Below, piece by piece: positions 7,135-16,591 of a stretch of DNA of 64,000 bases (its first letter is position 1; every line of letters starts with the position of its first letter). Location of the stretch: contig NZ_JACHJW010000001.1 in the NCBI RefSeq assembly GCF_014203835.1, positions 3,732,501 through 3,796,500 of the forward strand. The letters are read 5' to 3'. The position numbers were made by a program, and so were the translations under genes. Source of the stretch: Micromonospora polyrhachis. Its GTDB lineage: Bacteria; Actinomycetota; Actinomycetes; Mycobacteriales; Micromonosporaceae. A model generated the notes under the pieces. It was given only the letters and a program-made list of their open reading frames with translations, did no database searches and had not been told where the DNA came from.

Positions 7135-7947
7135 CTATTTAGCGCGGAGGCCGACGTAAGTGCCGCGCGTCGCGGCGGTGGCCTTGGACCACTTCGCGGC
7201 GGCACCAACCGACAGGCCGATCTGGTCGGCGAGCAGTGCTGGGGGGTAGTTGGTCGGCGAGGGCCGCGAGCGCGCTGTTGCGGGCATGGACTGCGTTCGT
7301 CAGTCCGAGCTTTGCGGCTCGGTCGCGGAGACGTTCTCCGGATAGAGGCCGGTTGCCCTGGCTGCTGGGGAACAGCCAGCGTGAGCCGGTCCTGCGGGAG
7401 TGGCCGGCAACCTCGCGGGCGAGTCCGGCGAGGGGTTCGCGGAGTCGGATGAGGGTGACGGCCAGAGTCAGGGTGGTCCGGCTGTCTGTCACGGTGACGG
7501 CGTCGACGTCGAGTGCAGCCAGGCGGGTGATGCGTTGGCCGAACAGTAGGACGAGGACGGCCGGGAGGCGTGCGGGTGGATCGTCGAGTTGGTCGCGCAG
7601 GAGGCGCTGGGCCAGGGCGAGGCGTTCCTCGTCGTCCAGCAGCGCGCGTTGTTCCCGGATGATGCTGGCGGGGACGTGTGCCGGATCAGGTTCAGCTCGT
7701 GCGTTACCCGCGCCGGCGTGGCGTCGAAGTGCGCGGGCGCCCACTCCCACGGCCACGCACCGGAGGCAGCCCGGAGCTGACGTGCCAGCCGTTCCCGACC
7801 ACGCCGGGTGTCCGTGGCGGGCCTGCGTGCCGCCTGTTGGCGATCGAAGCCCTCCAACATCGCGTCGAACGCCGCTGCGGCAGGTCCATGTGCACAACGG
7901 ATGAGTCCAGGAACTCCGCAGCGCCGAGGTTCGGCCCGGACGCGCAC
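7135..7947 (-). pseudogene. frameshifted tyrosine recombinase (XerD-like) relic
   Basis: Three frames must be joined to read one protein. The first frame (7947 to about 7670) holds QLRAASGAWPWEWAPAHFD and THELNLIRH, resembling recombinase N-terminal domains. A shift near 7665-7675 leads into ASIIREQRALLDDEERLALA, LFGQRITRLAALDVDAVTV (first catalytic-Arg region) and SRWLFPSSQGNRPLSGERL. A second shift at a G6 run near 7237-7242 leads into PALLADQIGLSVGAAAKWSK and ATRGTYVGLR, with the C-terminal Tyr box. This order matches a family of actinobacterial XerD-like site-specific integrases. No frame is complete, so the gene is inactive unless the shifts are sequencing errors. It supports a mobile origin for the tRNA-proximal region. 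Confidence 0.7.
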
Positions 7948-8029
7948 TGCGCCCGAGCGACGGTCAACGGCGACGCTCCTCGTACCACGCCACGCATCGT
8001 TGTCGCACCTGGTGCAACACCGTCTAGTT

Positions 8030-10096
8030 TCAGGACTGTGCGGCGGCCGGCAGCCGGACCAGGGTGACCGAGTAGGGCGGGAAGGTCTCGGCGAAGCCGT
8101 TCGCCGCCACCGGGCGTTGCCACTCGGACAGGGTGACCGCGCTCGGGGTCGCGACGTCGTTGTGGCTGGTGAAGTGGCTCGGGGCGACGCGCCGCACGGT
8201 GGCGGTGCCGGAGCCGACGAGGCCGTGGAGGACCACGTCGGCGGTGATCGCGTCGCCCTCCACCGGTGATCGGTTGACCACCATCAGGTAGACCGTACCG
8301 TCCGGTGCCCGGGTCGCCGTGACGTTGAGTTTCTCGTACGCTCCGGTGCACGACGCCGGTGCGCCGCCGTCGCACATCACGGCGTCCGGTGGGTCCCGCA
8401 GCGGGTTGCCGGCCACGATGTGCCGGATCCGCTTCCCTCGGGCCGCGAACATCGGCGTGACCGCCTCCCGGGCGACCGCTTCGGCGGAGCGGAGGAATCC
8501 GCCGCCGGCCGGGCCGAGCAGGGTGTACCAGGCGTGCGAGACGAAGTCGTTCCCCTCCGCCCAGGGGATGCCCAACTCCAGCCAGTGGATCCACTGACTG
8601 GCCATGTAGAGCACGTGGGTCATCGAATAGGCGTACTCGGGAAACGGGTTGCCGACCTCCGGACCCCACAGCGCGCCGTACTCGGAGATCGCGATGTACG
8701 GGTGCGGCGCGGAAGTGTTGGCGTTGACTGCCTGGCGCAGTTGTGCCACCGACTCCCGTTCGTCCCAGGCGCTCATCATGTGCCAGTCGTGCGCCTCCAG
8801 GGCACTGTCCCAGTCGGCCTTGCCACCCCCGGTGAAGTGGGTGTACGGGTGTGCGGCGAGGCAGTCGTACCGGCTGCCAGCCGGGGCCAGCTCCGCGAAC
8901 AGCGCCGGGAAGTTGGCCCGATCCCAGGCGGCGCAGACGTCGATGGTCGGGTCGACCGCCTTCATCCGCCGGTAGAAGTGGACGAAGCCTCGGTGCTCGG
9001 AGGTGTAGTCCGCCACGACGTCCGCGCCGGCCGGCGGGATCGCGCCATGTGTCCCGTCGCCGAACTGCACCTCGCCGATGTGCGGACGCAGCAGGAACAC
9101 CCGGTCGGCGGGGCCGGCGGAGGCGAGGTTCTCCACCCGCCGCCAGGTCACGCCGTCGACCCGTAGGGCGAAGGTGTCGACTGCCGCCGACGGATAGCGG
9201 AAGTTGAAGACCTGTCCCGGCGTGCCGTCGCTGGCGACCCCCGCCGTGGAGCCGGTGCAGCTACGGTTGCCCGCCGCGTCGCGCAGGGTCAGCTTGCCCA
9301 GTCGCTCGCCGGTGAGTCGCCGGCTGCCGCCGTTGACGTACTGGGTGATGGCGGCCCGAGCAGGCGGGTTGACGCCGGTCTGGTTCTGGGCCATCCAGTA
9401 GCGCTGGTTGGTGTGGTAGTTCTCGTTACCGAGTTCGAAGAACCGGACCCCGTACGGGGCGGGGTGCCCGTTCGCCGCGCGCACCTCGGCCCAGTCCGGA
9501 CCGTCGTTGGGGTTGACCCCGTCCCCGGCGGGCGTGTTCAGGTATTCGACCAGATCGGCGGCGTCGATCGCGTTGCTGATCGCCATCGGCACCATGATCT
9601 GCGCTTCCGCCCCGACAGCGGTCACGAACGCCAGATGTTCGTCGAGGCCGTAGGCTGGGTAGCGGGCCGGCATCACGTCGTCGGCGGGGTTGCCCACCTC
9701 GCCCAGATCCGTGATCCGGCCGTCGCGTTGGCACATCCGGTCGGTGCCGATCGTGCCCTTCCACCAGACGGTGTTGCCGACCGTGCCACCCGGCCAGCGG
9801 AGCACCCGCATTCCCATCTGCCGCGTCTTGGCCACCACGTCGGGGCGTACCTGGCCGGCGGCCGGGTCCCAGGTGTCGTAACCGTTGAAGGTGTATCGAT
9901 GATTGGCGCCGAGGATGTTGGCGAAGACACTGCCGACGTCGTCGCTCCCGCCTCCGGCGTAGACGGTGATGGTGGCGCTGGCCGCCGCGGCGGGCGACCC
10001 GCCGACCAGCGACGTCGCCGAGACGACGGCAGCGATGACGAGCGCGGCCAGCCTGAACCGGCGAGGTCTGATCGGTGGGTGCACCGTTGCCCGCAC
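8030..10096 (-). CDS. secreted alpha-L-arabinofuranosidase-like glycoside hydrolase
   Basis: A 688-residue secreted protein. GTG at 10096 is chosen because AGGAGG lies 7 bases upstream and the result is a signal peptide ([20 protein letters not shown], cleavage near AAAASA). The fold is a (beta/alpha)8 clan-A type. [12 protein letters not shown] opens the barrel; FELGNENY (Glu about 225) is the acid/base region typical of GH51-like enzymes; [10 protein letters not shown] (Glu about 472) is the probable nucleophile; a C-terminal beta-domain follows ([15 protein letters not shown]). An insertion at about 260-340 with a Cys pair may be an added beta-domain. It probably cleaves arabinose-type side chains from plant polysaccharide outside the cell. 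The exact GH family is inferred. It is divergent from the subtilase. Confidence 0.8.
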   Translation of the reverse strand: MRATVHPPIRPRRFRLAALVIAAVVSATSLVGGSPAAAASATITVYAGGGSDDVGSVFANILGANHRYTFNGYDTWDPAAGQVRPDVVAKTRQMGMRVLRWPGGTVGNTVWWKGTIGTDRMCQRDGRITDLGEVGNPADDVMPARYPAYGLDEHLAFVTAVGAEAQIMVPMAISNAIDAADLVEYLNTPAGDGVNPNDGPDWAEVRAANGHPAPYGVRFFELGNENYHTNQRYWMAQNQTGVNPPARAAITQYVNGGSRRLTGERLGKLTLRDAAGNRSCTGSTAGVASDGTPGQVFNFRYPSAAVDTFALRVDGVTWRRVENLASAGPADRVFLLRPHIGEVQFGDGTHGAIPPAGADVVADYTSEHRGFVHFYRRMKAVDPTIDVCAAWDRANFPALFAELAPAGSRYDCLAAHPYTHFTGGGKADWDSALEAHDWHMMSAWDERESVAQLRQAVNANTSAPHPYIAISEYGALWGPEVGNPFPEYAYSMTHVLYMASQWIHWLELGIPWAEGNDFVSHAWYTLLGPAGGGFLRSAEAVAREAVTPMFAARGKRIRHIVAGNPLRDPPDAVMCDGGAPASCTGAYEKLNVTATRAPDGTVYLMVVNRSPVEGDAITADVVLHGLVGSGTATVRRVAPSHFTSHNDVATPSAVTLSEWQRPVAANGFAETFPPYSVTLVRLPAAAQS

Positions 10097-10295
10097 CGAA
10101 GCACCTCCTGGTGAAACGACGATCAGGACACGCGCAGGGTCACCCCTGTGGAATCGCCCAGCATACGGGAGATCAATCGATAATGATACATCTCTACATC
10201 TGGGACTCATCGGCTTAGCATCTCCTCAACTGATGCATGAGCATCGATCGATGCGCCGTCGGCGCTCGATCAGTCAGCAGAGGGGAACAGGGGAG

Positions 10296-12524
10296 ATGAC
10301 AGTTGCACGTACGTCCCGGCGCCACTGGCGCTACGGGGCGGTGGCCGCCGCGACGGTGGCCGTAGCGGCGTTCGGCACACCCGCCGTAGCCGCGCCCGCC
10401 GAGGGGCAGATCCTCCAGGCGGGCGGTGCTACCGCCATTGCCGATTCGTACATCGTGGTGCTGAAGGACCCCATGGTGGCGCGGGGGAACATCAGCAGCA
10501 GCGCCACGGCGCTAGCGGACCGGCATGGTGGCACGGTGGCCCGGACCTACCAGCACGCGCTGCGCGGGTTCGAGACGAAGATGACCGCCGAAGAGGCCCG
10601 GCGGTTGGCGGCCGAGCCGTCGGTGAAGTACGTCCAGCAGAACCACACCGTGAAGATCTCCGGTACCCAGAACCCGACCCCCTCCTGGGGGCTGGACCGG
10701 ATCGACCAGCGGAACCTGCCGCTGAACAACTCCTACACCTACCCGAACACCGGAGCGGGTGTACGGGCGTACATCATCGACACCGGCATCCGCTTCTCAC
10801 ACAGTGACTTCGGCGGACGCGCGGTGACCGGCTTCGACGCGATCGACGGCGGATCCGCCGACGACGGCAACGGCCACGGCACCCACGTCGCCGGCACGGT
10901 CGGCGGCACCGCCCACGGCGTGGCCAAGACCGCGACCCTGGTTGGCGTACGGGTGCTGGACAACTCCGGTAGCGGCACCTACGCGCAGGTCATCGCCGGT
11001 ATCGACTGGGTCACCGGCGACCATGACCCGGGTGAGGCCGCGGTGGCGAACATGAGCCTCGGCGGCGGCTTCGACCAGGCCACCAACGACGCGGTGACCG
11101 CCTCGATCGCCGACGGCGTCACCTACGGCCTCGCGGCCGGCAACGACTACTCCGCCGATGCCTGCAGCGGCTCGCCGGGCAGCACCCCCAACGCGATCAC
11201 GGTGGGCGCGACCGAGTCCAACGACGCGAAGGCCGGCTACTCCAACATCGGCACCTGCCTGGACATCTTCGCCCCGGGCAGCGGGATCACCTCGGCGTGG
11301 AACACCAGCGACACCGCCACCAACACCATCAGCGGTACGTCGATGGCGACCCCGCACGTGGTCGGCGCGGCGGCGCTGGTCCTCGTCGCGAACCCGTCGT
11401 ACACCCCGCAGCAGGTGCGCGACAAGCTCGTCAACGACGCCACCAACGGCGTGGTGACCAGCCCGGGCGCCGGCTCGCCGAACAAGCTGCTCTACGTCGG
11501 CAACATCACCCCGCCGACGCAGGACTTCTCGATCAGCGTCACGCCGAACTCCGGCACGGTCAACCCGGGTAGCTCGGTTACCGCGACGGTCGGCACGACC
11601 ACCACGGTCGGCGGCGCGCAGACGGTCGCCCTCAGCGCCAGCGGCCTGCCCAGTGGCGCGACGGCGAGCTTCAGCCCGTCGTCGGTCACCTCCGGCAACT
11701 CCGCCAGCCTGACCATCAGCACCACCGGCAGCACCGCACCGGGCACCTACTCGGTGACCATCACCGGTACGGGCACGGTGACCACGCAGAGCACGACGTA
11801 CACGCTGACGGTCAACGGCCCGCCGGGCTGCTCGCAGACCAACGGCACGGACGTCACCATCTCCGACAACAGCACGGTGGAAAGCTCGATCACCATCTCG
11901 GGCTGCGCCGGCAACGCCGGCTCGGGCAGCACCGTCGCGGTCGACATCGTGCACACCTACATCGGTGACCTGGTGGTCACCCTGGTCGCGCCGGACGGCA
12001 GCACCTACCCGCTGCACAACCGGACCGGCGGCTCCACCGACAACATCAACCAGACCTACACGGTGAACCTCTCCAGCGAGGTGGCCAACGGCACCTGGAA
12101 ACTGCGGGTGCAGGATGCGGCCGGCGGCGACACCGGCTACATCAACAGCTGGACGCTGAACCTGACCGGCGGTGGGACCCCCGGCTGCACCGGCACCAAC
12201 GGCACCGACGTCACGATCCCGGACAACAGCACGGTGAACAGCACCATCGCCATCACCGGCTGCTCTGGCACCGCCTCGGCGACCAGCACCGTGGCGGTGA
12301 ACATCGTGCACACCTACATCGGTGACCTGGTGGTCAGCCTGATCGCCCCGGATGGCAGCGCGTACGTGCTGCACAACCGGACCGGCGGTGGGACCGACAA
12401 CATCAACCAGACCTACACCGTCGACCTCTCCTCGGAGACCCGCAACGGCACCTGGACCCTGCGGGTGCAGGACGCCGCTTCGGCGGACACCGGCTACATC
12501 AACACCTGGACGCTGACCCTGTAA
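10296..12524 (+). CDS. secreted subtilisin-like serine protease with two P-domains
   Basis: A 742-residue secreted S8 peptidase. The ATG at 10296 follows GGGGAG, and a signal peptide runs to about residue 34. Residues 50-120 are an I9 inhibitor propeptide ([10 protein letters not shown] ... [10 protein letters not shown]). The catalytic domain has D162 ([11 protein letters not shown]), H194 ([10 protein letters not shown]) and S349 (SGTSMATPH). An Ig-like domain spans about 409-508, then two P/proprotein-convertase domains at about 511-625 and 630-742, which are near-duplicates of each other. It probably degrades extracellular protein and self-processes. It is divergent from the glycoside hydrolase, so the two may be secreted together during polymer degradation. 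Confidence 0.95.
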   Translation: MTVARTSRRHWRYGAVAAATVAVAAFGTPAVAAPAEGQILQAGGATAIADSYIVVLKDPMVARGNISSSATALADRHGGTVARTYQHALRGFETKMTAEEARRLAAEPSVKYVQQNHTVKISGTQNPTPSWGLDRIDQRNLPLNNSYTYPNTGAGVRAYIIDTGIRFSHSDFGGRAVTGFDAIDGGSADDGNGHGTHVAGTVGGTAHGVAKTATLVGVRVLDNSGSGTYAQVIAGIDWVTGDHDPGEAAVANMSLGGGFDQATNDAVTASIADGVTYGLAAGNDYSADACSGSPGSTPNAITVGATESNDAKAGYSNIGTCLDIFAPGSGITSAWNTSDTATNTISGTSMATPHVVGAAALVLVANPSYTPQQVRDKLVNDATNGVVTSPGAGSPNKLLYVGNITPPTQDFSISVTPNSGTVNPGSSVTATVGTTTTVGGAQTVALSASGLPSGATASFSPSSVTSGNSASLTISTTGSTAPGTYSVTITGTGTVTTQSTTYTLTVNGPPGCSQTNGTDVTISDNSTVESSITISGCAGNAGSGSTVAVDIVHTYIGDLVVTLVAPDGSTYPLHNRTGGSTDNINQTYTVNLSSEVANGTWKLRVQDAAGGDTGYINSWTLNLTGGGTPGCTGTNGTDVTIPDNSTVNSTIAITGCSGTASATSTVAVNIVHTYIGDLVVSLIAPDGSAYVLHNRTGGGTDNINQTYTVDLSSETRNGTWTLRVQDAASADTGYINTWTLTL
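11826..12521 (+). repeat. tandem duplicated P-domain coding segment
   Basis: Two in-frame copies offset by exactly 357 bp (119 codons) start at 11826 and 12183. They share [28 protein letters not shown] and DTGYIN blocks. The divergence is low, indicating a recent internal duplication within the protease gene. Confidence 0.85.
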
Positions 12525-12545
12525 CCCGAAACAGCGATCAGTGTC

Positions 12546-12578
12546 GCCGGGGCTCCGACCTATGGTCGGGGCCCCGGC
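12546..12578. terminator. bidirectional hairpin between convergent genes
   Basis: GCCGGGGC-TCCGACC pairs with GGTCGGGGCCCCGGC around a 3-nt loop, with one bulge. It lies between the subtilase stop and the end of the CGNR gene, whose last codons overlap it. Confidence 0.7.
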
Positions 12579-13174
12579 TCTGTCGGTGGCCGATGGCGTT
12601 GGTAGTGCCGGGCAGCGCGAGCGCGGTTGCCGCAGGACGCCTTGCACCACTCCTGCCGACCGTGTTCCTTGACGAAGTAGCGCACACATCGGGGTGCGGT
12701 GCAGGCCCGCAGCAGGGTCCGCTGTGGACCGGTCAGGAAGTCGATGGCGGACCGGGCCAGGGTGGCGGTCAGTCGGATGACCGGATCCGGTTCGGTGGAC
12801 CGGAGTATCGACTTCGGGGCACCGTCCTCGGGCCAGTCCAGCATCGGGGTGACCGGTTGCCGGGCGGTGGCCGTGTTGATCCGGGCGAGCGCCTGGTCGA
12901 CCGGGAGTAGCCGGCTCGCGTCGGCCGGGCTCGGGGGACCGGGCCGCACCGCACGGGCGAACAGGGCGCGGACTGCCGCGCGTACCGCGACCACCTCCGA
13001 CCGGGCCGCCTCGCCCACGGTGATGCTGTCGGTGTCGTTCCAGTCGGCCAGCAGATCCGCCTGGTCGCGGAGCCAGGTGGTCAGCCCCTGTGTGTCGGCC
13101 AGGTCGTCGATCACCCCACCGTGGCCGTCGTGGCGGATGGTGCTCGCCAGTTCGAGGGCCAGGTATTGGTTCAC
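12560..13174 (-). CDS. CGNR zinc-finger / ABATE-domain protein
   Basis: A 204-residue protein. The N-terminal part (residues about 15-140) matches the ABATE stress-response domain style with a helical LADWNDTDSITVGEA segment. The C-terminal CGNR zinc finger is clear: CTAPRCVRYFV ... WCKASCGNRARAARHYQR (about 157-193), giving the CxxxC...CxxxCGNR signature. Members are predicted DNA-binding regulators. The gene is divergent from the metallophosphoesterase, and an 11-bp inverted repeat lies between them, a natural operator for this protein. A basic, Pro-rich tail follows the finger. The target ligand is unknown. Confidence 0.88.
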   Translation of the reverse strand: MNQYLALELASTIRHDGHGGVIDDLADTQGLTTWLRDQADLLADWNDTDSITVGEAARSEVVAVRAAVRALFARAVRPGPPSPADASRLLPVDQALARINTATARQPVTPMLDWPEDGAPKSILRSTEPDPVIRLTATLARSAIDFLTGPQRTLLRACTAPRCVRYFVKEHGRQEWCKASCGNRARAARHYQRHRPPTEPGPRP

Positions 13175-13237
13175 AGCCGTCCCCTCCGTCGGTGTCGTCC
13201 CTGCGGTGACTTGCCCGCCGCCTCGGCCTTAGTCTAG

Positions 13238-13273
13238 CGTTCTAACGGGTCAAGAAATTTTACCGTTAGAACG
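13238..13273. promoter_or_regulatory. 11-bp inverted repeat in divergent promoter (operator)
   Basis: CGTTCTAACGG at 13238-13248 and CCGTTAGAACG at 13263-13273 are perfect inverted repeats with a 14-bp AT-rich centre. They sit 64 bp upstream of the CGNR gene and 10 bp upstream of the phosphoesterase ATG. The spacing suits a dimeric repressor, most simply the CGNR protein, controlling both directions. Confidence 0.75.
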
Positions 13274-13283
13274 GGTGGTTCTC

Positions 13284-14024
13284 ATGATCCTGCTGGCACA
13301 GATCAGCGACCTACATCTGGACGGCACCGAGCGTGCGACCAAGCGCGCCGCCCGGGTGATGAACTACCTTCGGGCGCTGCCCCGGCCGGTGGACGCGGTG
13401 CTGGTCACCGGCGACATCGCCGACAACGGCGACCCCGACGAGTACGCGGAGGCCGCACGACTGTTCGATGTGCCGTTCCCGGTGCTGCCCTGCCCGGGCA
13501 ACCACGACATCCGGGCCGCCTACCGCGCGGCACTGTTGGGGGAGCCCGCCGCCGACGGACCGATCAACCGAGTGCACCGGATCAGCGACACGGCGATCCT
13601 GATGTGCGACTCCACCATCCCCGGCAACGACGAGGGGCGGCTCGACGCCGAAACCCTCGACTGGATCAACACCACGCTCGACGAGTTGAACGGCGGCTCG
13701 CCGGCCCTCATTGCCTTCCACCACCCGCCGGTCGACCTGCACCACCCGCTGCCCGACGCCGGTCGACTGCGGCCGACCGGCGAGTTCGCCGAACTGCTGG
13801 CCGACCATCCCGAGGTCGTCGCGGTCCTGACCGGGCACGCGCACACCCCGGCCGTATCCACCTTCGCCGGTCGACCCCTGCTGGTCGGACCTGCGATCAC
13901 CTGGACCCTGCGCCTGCCCTGGGAAGGCGACAAGCCGGCGGACCTGGACCAGCCACCGGGGATCGCCTTCCACGTGCTCGACGACGAGCAGAGGTTCACC
14001 ACCCACTACCGGGTCGTGCTCTGA
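13284..14024 (+). CDS. metallophosphoesterase (CpdA-like)
   Basis: A 246-residue calcineurin-like phosphoesterase. All five dimetal motifs are visible: DLHLDG (8-13), GDIADNGD (about 43-50), GNHDIR (about 73-78), AFHHPP (about 149-154) and GHAHTP (about 188-193). This arrangement matches the CpdA/Icc branch, which hydrolyses cyclic nucleotides or related phosphodiesters. The ATG at 13284 is preferred because the upstream GTG at 13275 would overlap the operator. The operator next to the start implies tight repression. A LysE-type exporter follows after 33 bp and is probably co-transcribed. The substrate is inferred only. Confidence 0.92.
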   Translation: MILLAQISDLHLDGTERATKRAARVMNYLRALPRPVDAVLVTGDIADNGDPDEYAEAARLFDVPFPVLPCPGNHDIRAAYRAALLGEPAADGPINRVHRISDTAILMCDSTIPGNDEGRLDAETLDWINTTLDELNGGSPALIAFHHPPVDLHHPLPDAGRLRPTGEFAELLADHPEVVAVLTGHAHTPAVSTFAGRPLLVGPAITWTLRLPWEGDKPADLDQPPGIAFHVLDDEQRFTTHYRVVL

Positions 14025-14057
14025 CCAGCACTCCGAACGAAAGCCGGAGGTACGTAG

Positions 14058-14753
14058 ATGCGCGTCGCCGCCATCCTGGGATTCATGGCGGCGGTCCTGC
14101 CGTTCGTCGTGACCCCGGGAGCGAGTCTCACCCTGCTCACCCAGCGGGTCGGCAGCGTCGGCCGACGAGCTGGCCGACCGGTGATCCTGGGCGCCACCAC
14201 CGGCCTGTACGTCCATGCGGCGCTCGCGGCGGTAGGCCTGTCCGCGCTGGTCATGCGCTCCAGTCAGATGTTCACGGCGGTCAAGCTGGTCGGCGCGGTC
14301 TACCTGGTGGGGCTCGGCATCTGGACCTTGCACCTGGCTGCCAGGTCCCGGAAACCCATGCGGGAACCGGCTGTGCCACCCCCGCCCCCGGAGTCGACCG
14401 AGGCACCCCGGACCGGTCGGGCCACCGTCACCCCGACCGGCCGGGCCACCGTCACCCGGGCCAGCCAGTCCACCTATCTCCAGGCACTGTTCGGCACGGT
14501 GCTCAACCCCAAGGCCGCCTCGATCTATCTCACCCTGGTTCCGCAGTTCCTCGACCCGGATCGTCCCGTGGTCGGTCCGGTCCTGGCCCTCGCCACGGTC
14601 CACGCGCTGCTCGTCGGCACCTGGCTACTGCTCTGGACCGTGCTGATCGGCCGAGCGACCCGGATCCTGAAGTCCCCGAAGTTCAAGGTGGTGCTCAACC
14701 GGATCACCGGCAGTGTGCTCATCGCGCTCGGGTTGCGTACGGCACTGGCCTGA
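14058..14753 (+). CDS. LysE/RhtB family exporter
   Basis: A 231-residue inner-membrane translocator with about six transmembrane helices. The N-terminal signature is VVTPGASLTLLTQRVGSVGR (the PGP-type loop reads PGAS here), followed by GATTGLYVHAALAAVGLSALV and VKLVGAVYLVGLGIW, then FGTVLNPKAASIYLTLVPQF, the conserved NPK motif. A hydrophilic Pro/Thr-rich insertion at about 105-140 is longer than usual and contains the repeat GRATVTPTGRATVT. GGAGGT precedes the ATG. It probably exports an amino acid or derivative, and is likely an operon partner of the metallophosphoesterase. Confidence 0.9.
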   Translation: MRVAAILGFMAAVLPFVVTPGASLTLLTQRVGSVGRRAGRPVILGATTGLYVHAALAAVGLSALVMRSSQMFTAVKLVGAVYLVGLGIWTLHLAARSRKPMREPAVPPPPPESTEAPRTGRATVTPTGRATVTRASQSTYLQALFGTVLNPKAASIYLTLVPQFLDPDRPVVGPVLALATVHALLVGTWLLLWTVLIGRATRILKSPKFKVVLNRITGSVLIALGLRTALA

Positions 14754-14867
14754 CCGGCTTGGATGTCGTGTTGACCGGACATGCGGAACCCGGAGATCCG
14801 TTCGGGGAACGGTCTCGGATCGGTGCCGATGATCCCTCCCGACCACCCGCACCGATCCGACGACTGC

Positions 14868-15518
14868 TCAGCCCACGGCGACCAGGGACCGGTGGTGCTT
14901 CGGAGTCAGGGCCTCGTCGACCAGGGCGACGGCGAGGTCGGCGTACGAGAATGGGGCCGAGTCCGCCTCGGCGGGCAGCACCTGGTTTCCACCGGTCCGG
15001 TACCGGCCGGTGCGCTCGGCCTCGGCGTCCAGCACGACCGGCGGTGGGGCGAGCACCAGCCAGTCGACCTCGGTGTCCGCCGCACGCAGCACCTCGAACT
15101 CGGCCGCGTGCCCGAGGGAGAACGCCCGACCTTCCGCCGGGAAGCCAGGCGCGTCGTGCACCGGCATGCCGGGCGCGGCCTCCAGCGTGGTGCCGATGCC
15201 GACCACCACCAGCCGGCCGACGCCAGCGCGCCCCAGACCGGCCAGCAGAGCGCGGGCCGCGCTCACGTAGAACTCCTCCGACGGGACGTCGAGTCGGGCG
15301 GCCGTACTGATGGCGGCGTCATGCTCGGCGGCGACGGTCGCGACGCTTTCCGCCTCGGTGACGTCACCGGCCACGACCGATACGCCGATGCCGGCCAGGT
15401 CGGCATGGCGGGCCGGGTCACGTACGACCGCAGTGACCTGGTGGCCCCGGGCGACCACCTCGGCGACCGTACGGCGGCCCGCCCGTCCACCGGCCCCGAA
15501 GACGACGATTCTGCTCAT
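14868..15518 (-). CDS. NAD(P)H-binding NmrA-like reductase
   Basis: A 216-residue Rossmann-fold protein starting at ATG 15518, with GGAG seven bases upstream. The nucleotide-binding motif is FGAGGRAGRR (6-15), with VVRDPARH for cofactor selection and ISTAARL at the active-site edge. The family (YwnB/NmrA-type, atypical SDR) includes flavin or quinone reductases and redox sensors. It is divergent from an HxlR regulator 108 bp away, a common pairing in which HxlR responds to electrophiles or quinones. The C-terminal part is short, so substrate specificity is not predictable. Confidence 0.88.
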   Translation of the reverse strand: MSRIVVFGAGGRAGRRTVAEVVARGHQVTAVVRDPARHADLAGIGVSVVAGDVTEAESVATVAAEHDAAISTAARLDVPSEEFYVSAARALLAGLGRAGVGRLVVVGIGTTLEAAPGMPVHDAPGFPAEGRAFSLGHAAEFEVLRAADTEVDWLVLAPPPVVLDAEAERTGRYRTGGNQVLPAEADSAPFSYADLAVALVDEALTPKHHRSLVAVG

Positions 15519-15626
15519 GGAGATGCTCCGTCCAGACAGTGCCGACGGCATCGTCGTCGGCGAGTGTCGGGACGGTAGCCCCGCAGGCCATGGTTTCCGC
15601 AACGAAAGTGTCGTAGCTTTGGCGCG

Positions 15627-16001
15627 GTGAGCCAGCCACTCGATTCCGACATGTTCGTCGGGTGCGCGTCCGGCACCCCGTTGATCCGGGTCGGCGACAA
15701 GTGGACCGCGAAGATAGTCGTCTGCCTGCGGGACGGGCCACGTCGGTTCTCGGAACTCCAGGTGCCGCTACGGGGCATCACCGCGAAGGTGCTGACCGAA
15801 TCGCTGCGCTCGATGGAACGAGACGGCCTGCTCACCCGGACCGCGTACGCCGAGATCCCGCCCCGGGTCGAATACGCGTTGACTCCGCTCGGCCGTAGCC
15901 TGCTGGTGCCGATGGCGGTCGGCTGCGCCTGGAGTCGGGAACACCAACCGGAACTGCTCGATGCCCGCCGGGCGTACGACCACCAGACGCCGACCGGATA
16001 G
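15627..16001 (+). CDS. HxlR family transcriptional regulator
   Basis: A 124-residue winged-helix regulator from a GTG start. The N-terminal Cys13 (FVGCASGTP) precedes the family core GDKWTAKIVVCLRDGPRRFSE (about 23-43), the recognition helix ITAKVLTESLRSMERDGLL and wing EIPPRVEYALTPLGRSL. A reactive N-terminal Cys is usual in redox-sensing HxlR proteins such as YodB and QorR, though the spacing here is only suggestive. It probably represses the divergent NmrA-like reductase and itself. The next gene is convergent and nearly touching. Confidence 0.92.
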   Translation: MSQPLDSDMFVGCASGTPLIRVGDKWTAKIVVCLRDGPRRFSELQVPLRGITAKVLTESLRSMERDGLLTRTAYAEIPPRVEYALTPLGRSLLVPMAVGCAWSREHQPELLDARRAYDHQTPTG

Positions 16002-16005
16002 TTGC

Positions 16006-16452
16006 CTAACCGAGGCGGCGGATTCTGAGCCGACCCTCGGTGTAGAACAGCCAACTCGGCGCGGGTTCGGCGGTGTGGCCGAGGTAGCCGACCCAGCCGT
16101 CGGCGGTGGACTGGGCCAGAATCCACTCGACCAGTTCCATGACATGTCCGAACTCGTCCTCGTGCACGCAACTGCGTACGGTCAGCAGCCAGTGCGGCCG
16201 TTCATCGGGGTACATCCGGTTGGTGGCGGGCACCATGGCGGTCACGTCGGCTCCGTCGAAGGCGTGGCTCTGCCCCGTGCCGGTGAACAGCGGGTACGGC
16301 GTCTCACCGCCCTCCTCCGGGAAGGCCGACGAGTGGAGGCGGGTGGGCGGTTCGTCGGTGAGCCGCAGATGCCACCGGATCTCGTGCATGACCTCGTCGG
16401 GCAGATCGGGCTTCAGTTCAAGCGACAGGAACAGGTCGTAGTAGTCGCTCAT
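16006..16452 (-). CDS. conserved hypothetical protein
   Basis: A 148-residue acidic protein, ATG at 16452. It starts MSDYYDLFLSLELKPDLPDE and has DEVMHEIRWHLRLTDEP, GADVTAMVPATN, WLLTVRSCVHEDEFGHVMEL and GWVGYLGHTAEPAPSWLFYT. This pattern of alternating strands with a helix resembles a family of uncharacterised actinobacterial proteins. No signal peptide or metal motif is seen. It is convergent with HxlR (4 bp apart) and divergent from the TetR gene. Confidence 0.75.
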   Translation of the reverse strand: MSDYYDLFLSLELKPDLPDEVMHEIRWHLRLTDEPPTRLHSSAFPEEGGETPYPLFTGTGQSHAFDGADVTAMVPATNRMYPDERPHWLLTVRSCVHEDEFGHVMELVEWILAQSTADGWVGYLGHTAEPAPSWLFYTEGRLRIRRLG

Positions 16453-16546
16453 GCGAGGGCAGCCTAGCCCTCCGTCCACAGTGGTTGATAGCAGTACGTG
16501 ACCTCGTTGCCGTTGGGAAGCGGTGGTGGTGGTATTGTCGACCGCG

Positions 16547-16584
16547 TAACTTAGGGGGCCTAAGTTATTTCCTAATCTAGGAAA
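16547..16584. promoter_or_regulatory. two adjacent palindromes upstream of the TetR gene
   Basis: TAACTTAGG (16547-16555) and CCTAAGTTA (16559-16567) form a perfect 9-bp palindrome with a GGG centre. Directly after, TTTCCTA (16568-16574) and TAGGAAA (16578-16584) form a second 7-bp palindrome with an ATC centre. Both contain the half-site CCTA. They lie 8-45 bp before the TetR start and are probably its autoregulatory operator. Confidence 0.75.
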
Positions 16585-16591
16585 GGTCCGC

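Noticed and set aside
7948-8029. Right attachment site (copy of the tRNA-Thr 3' end) beyond the recombinase relic
   Set aside because: No stretch similar to GGTTCGATCCCGGC was found there or elsewhere in the window.
10797-12689. 630-codon open frame on the minus strand opposite the subtilase
   Set aside because: Arg/Gly/Val/Asp-only composition typical of antisense frames in high-GC genes; the plus strand encodes an intact protease with catalytic triad.
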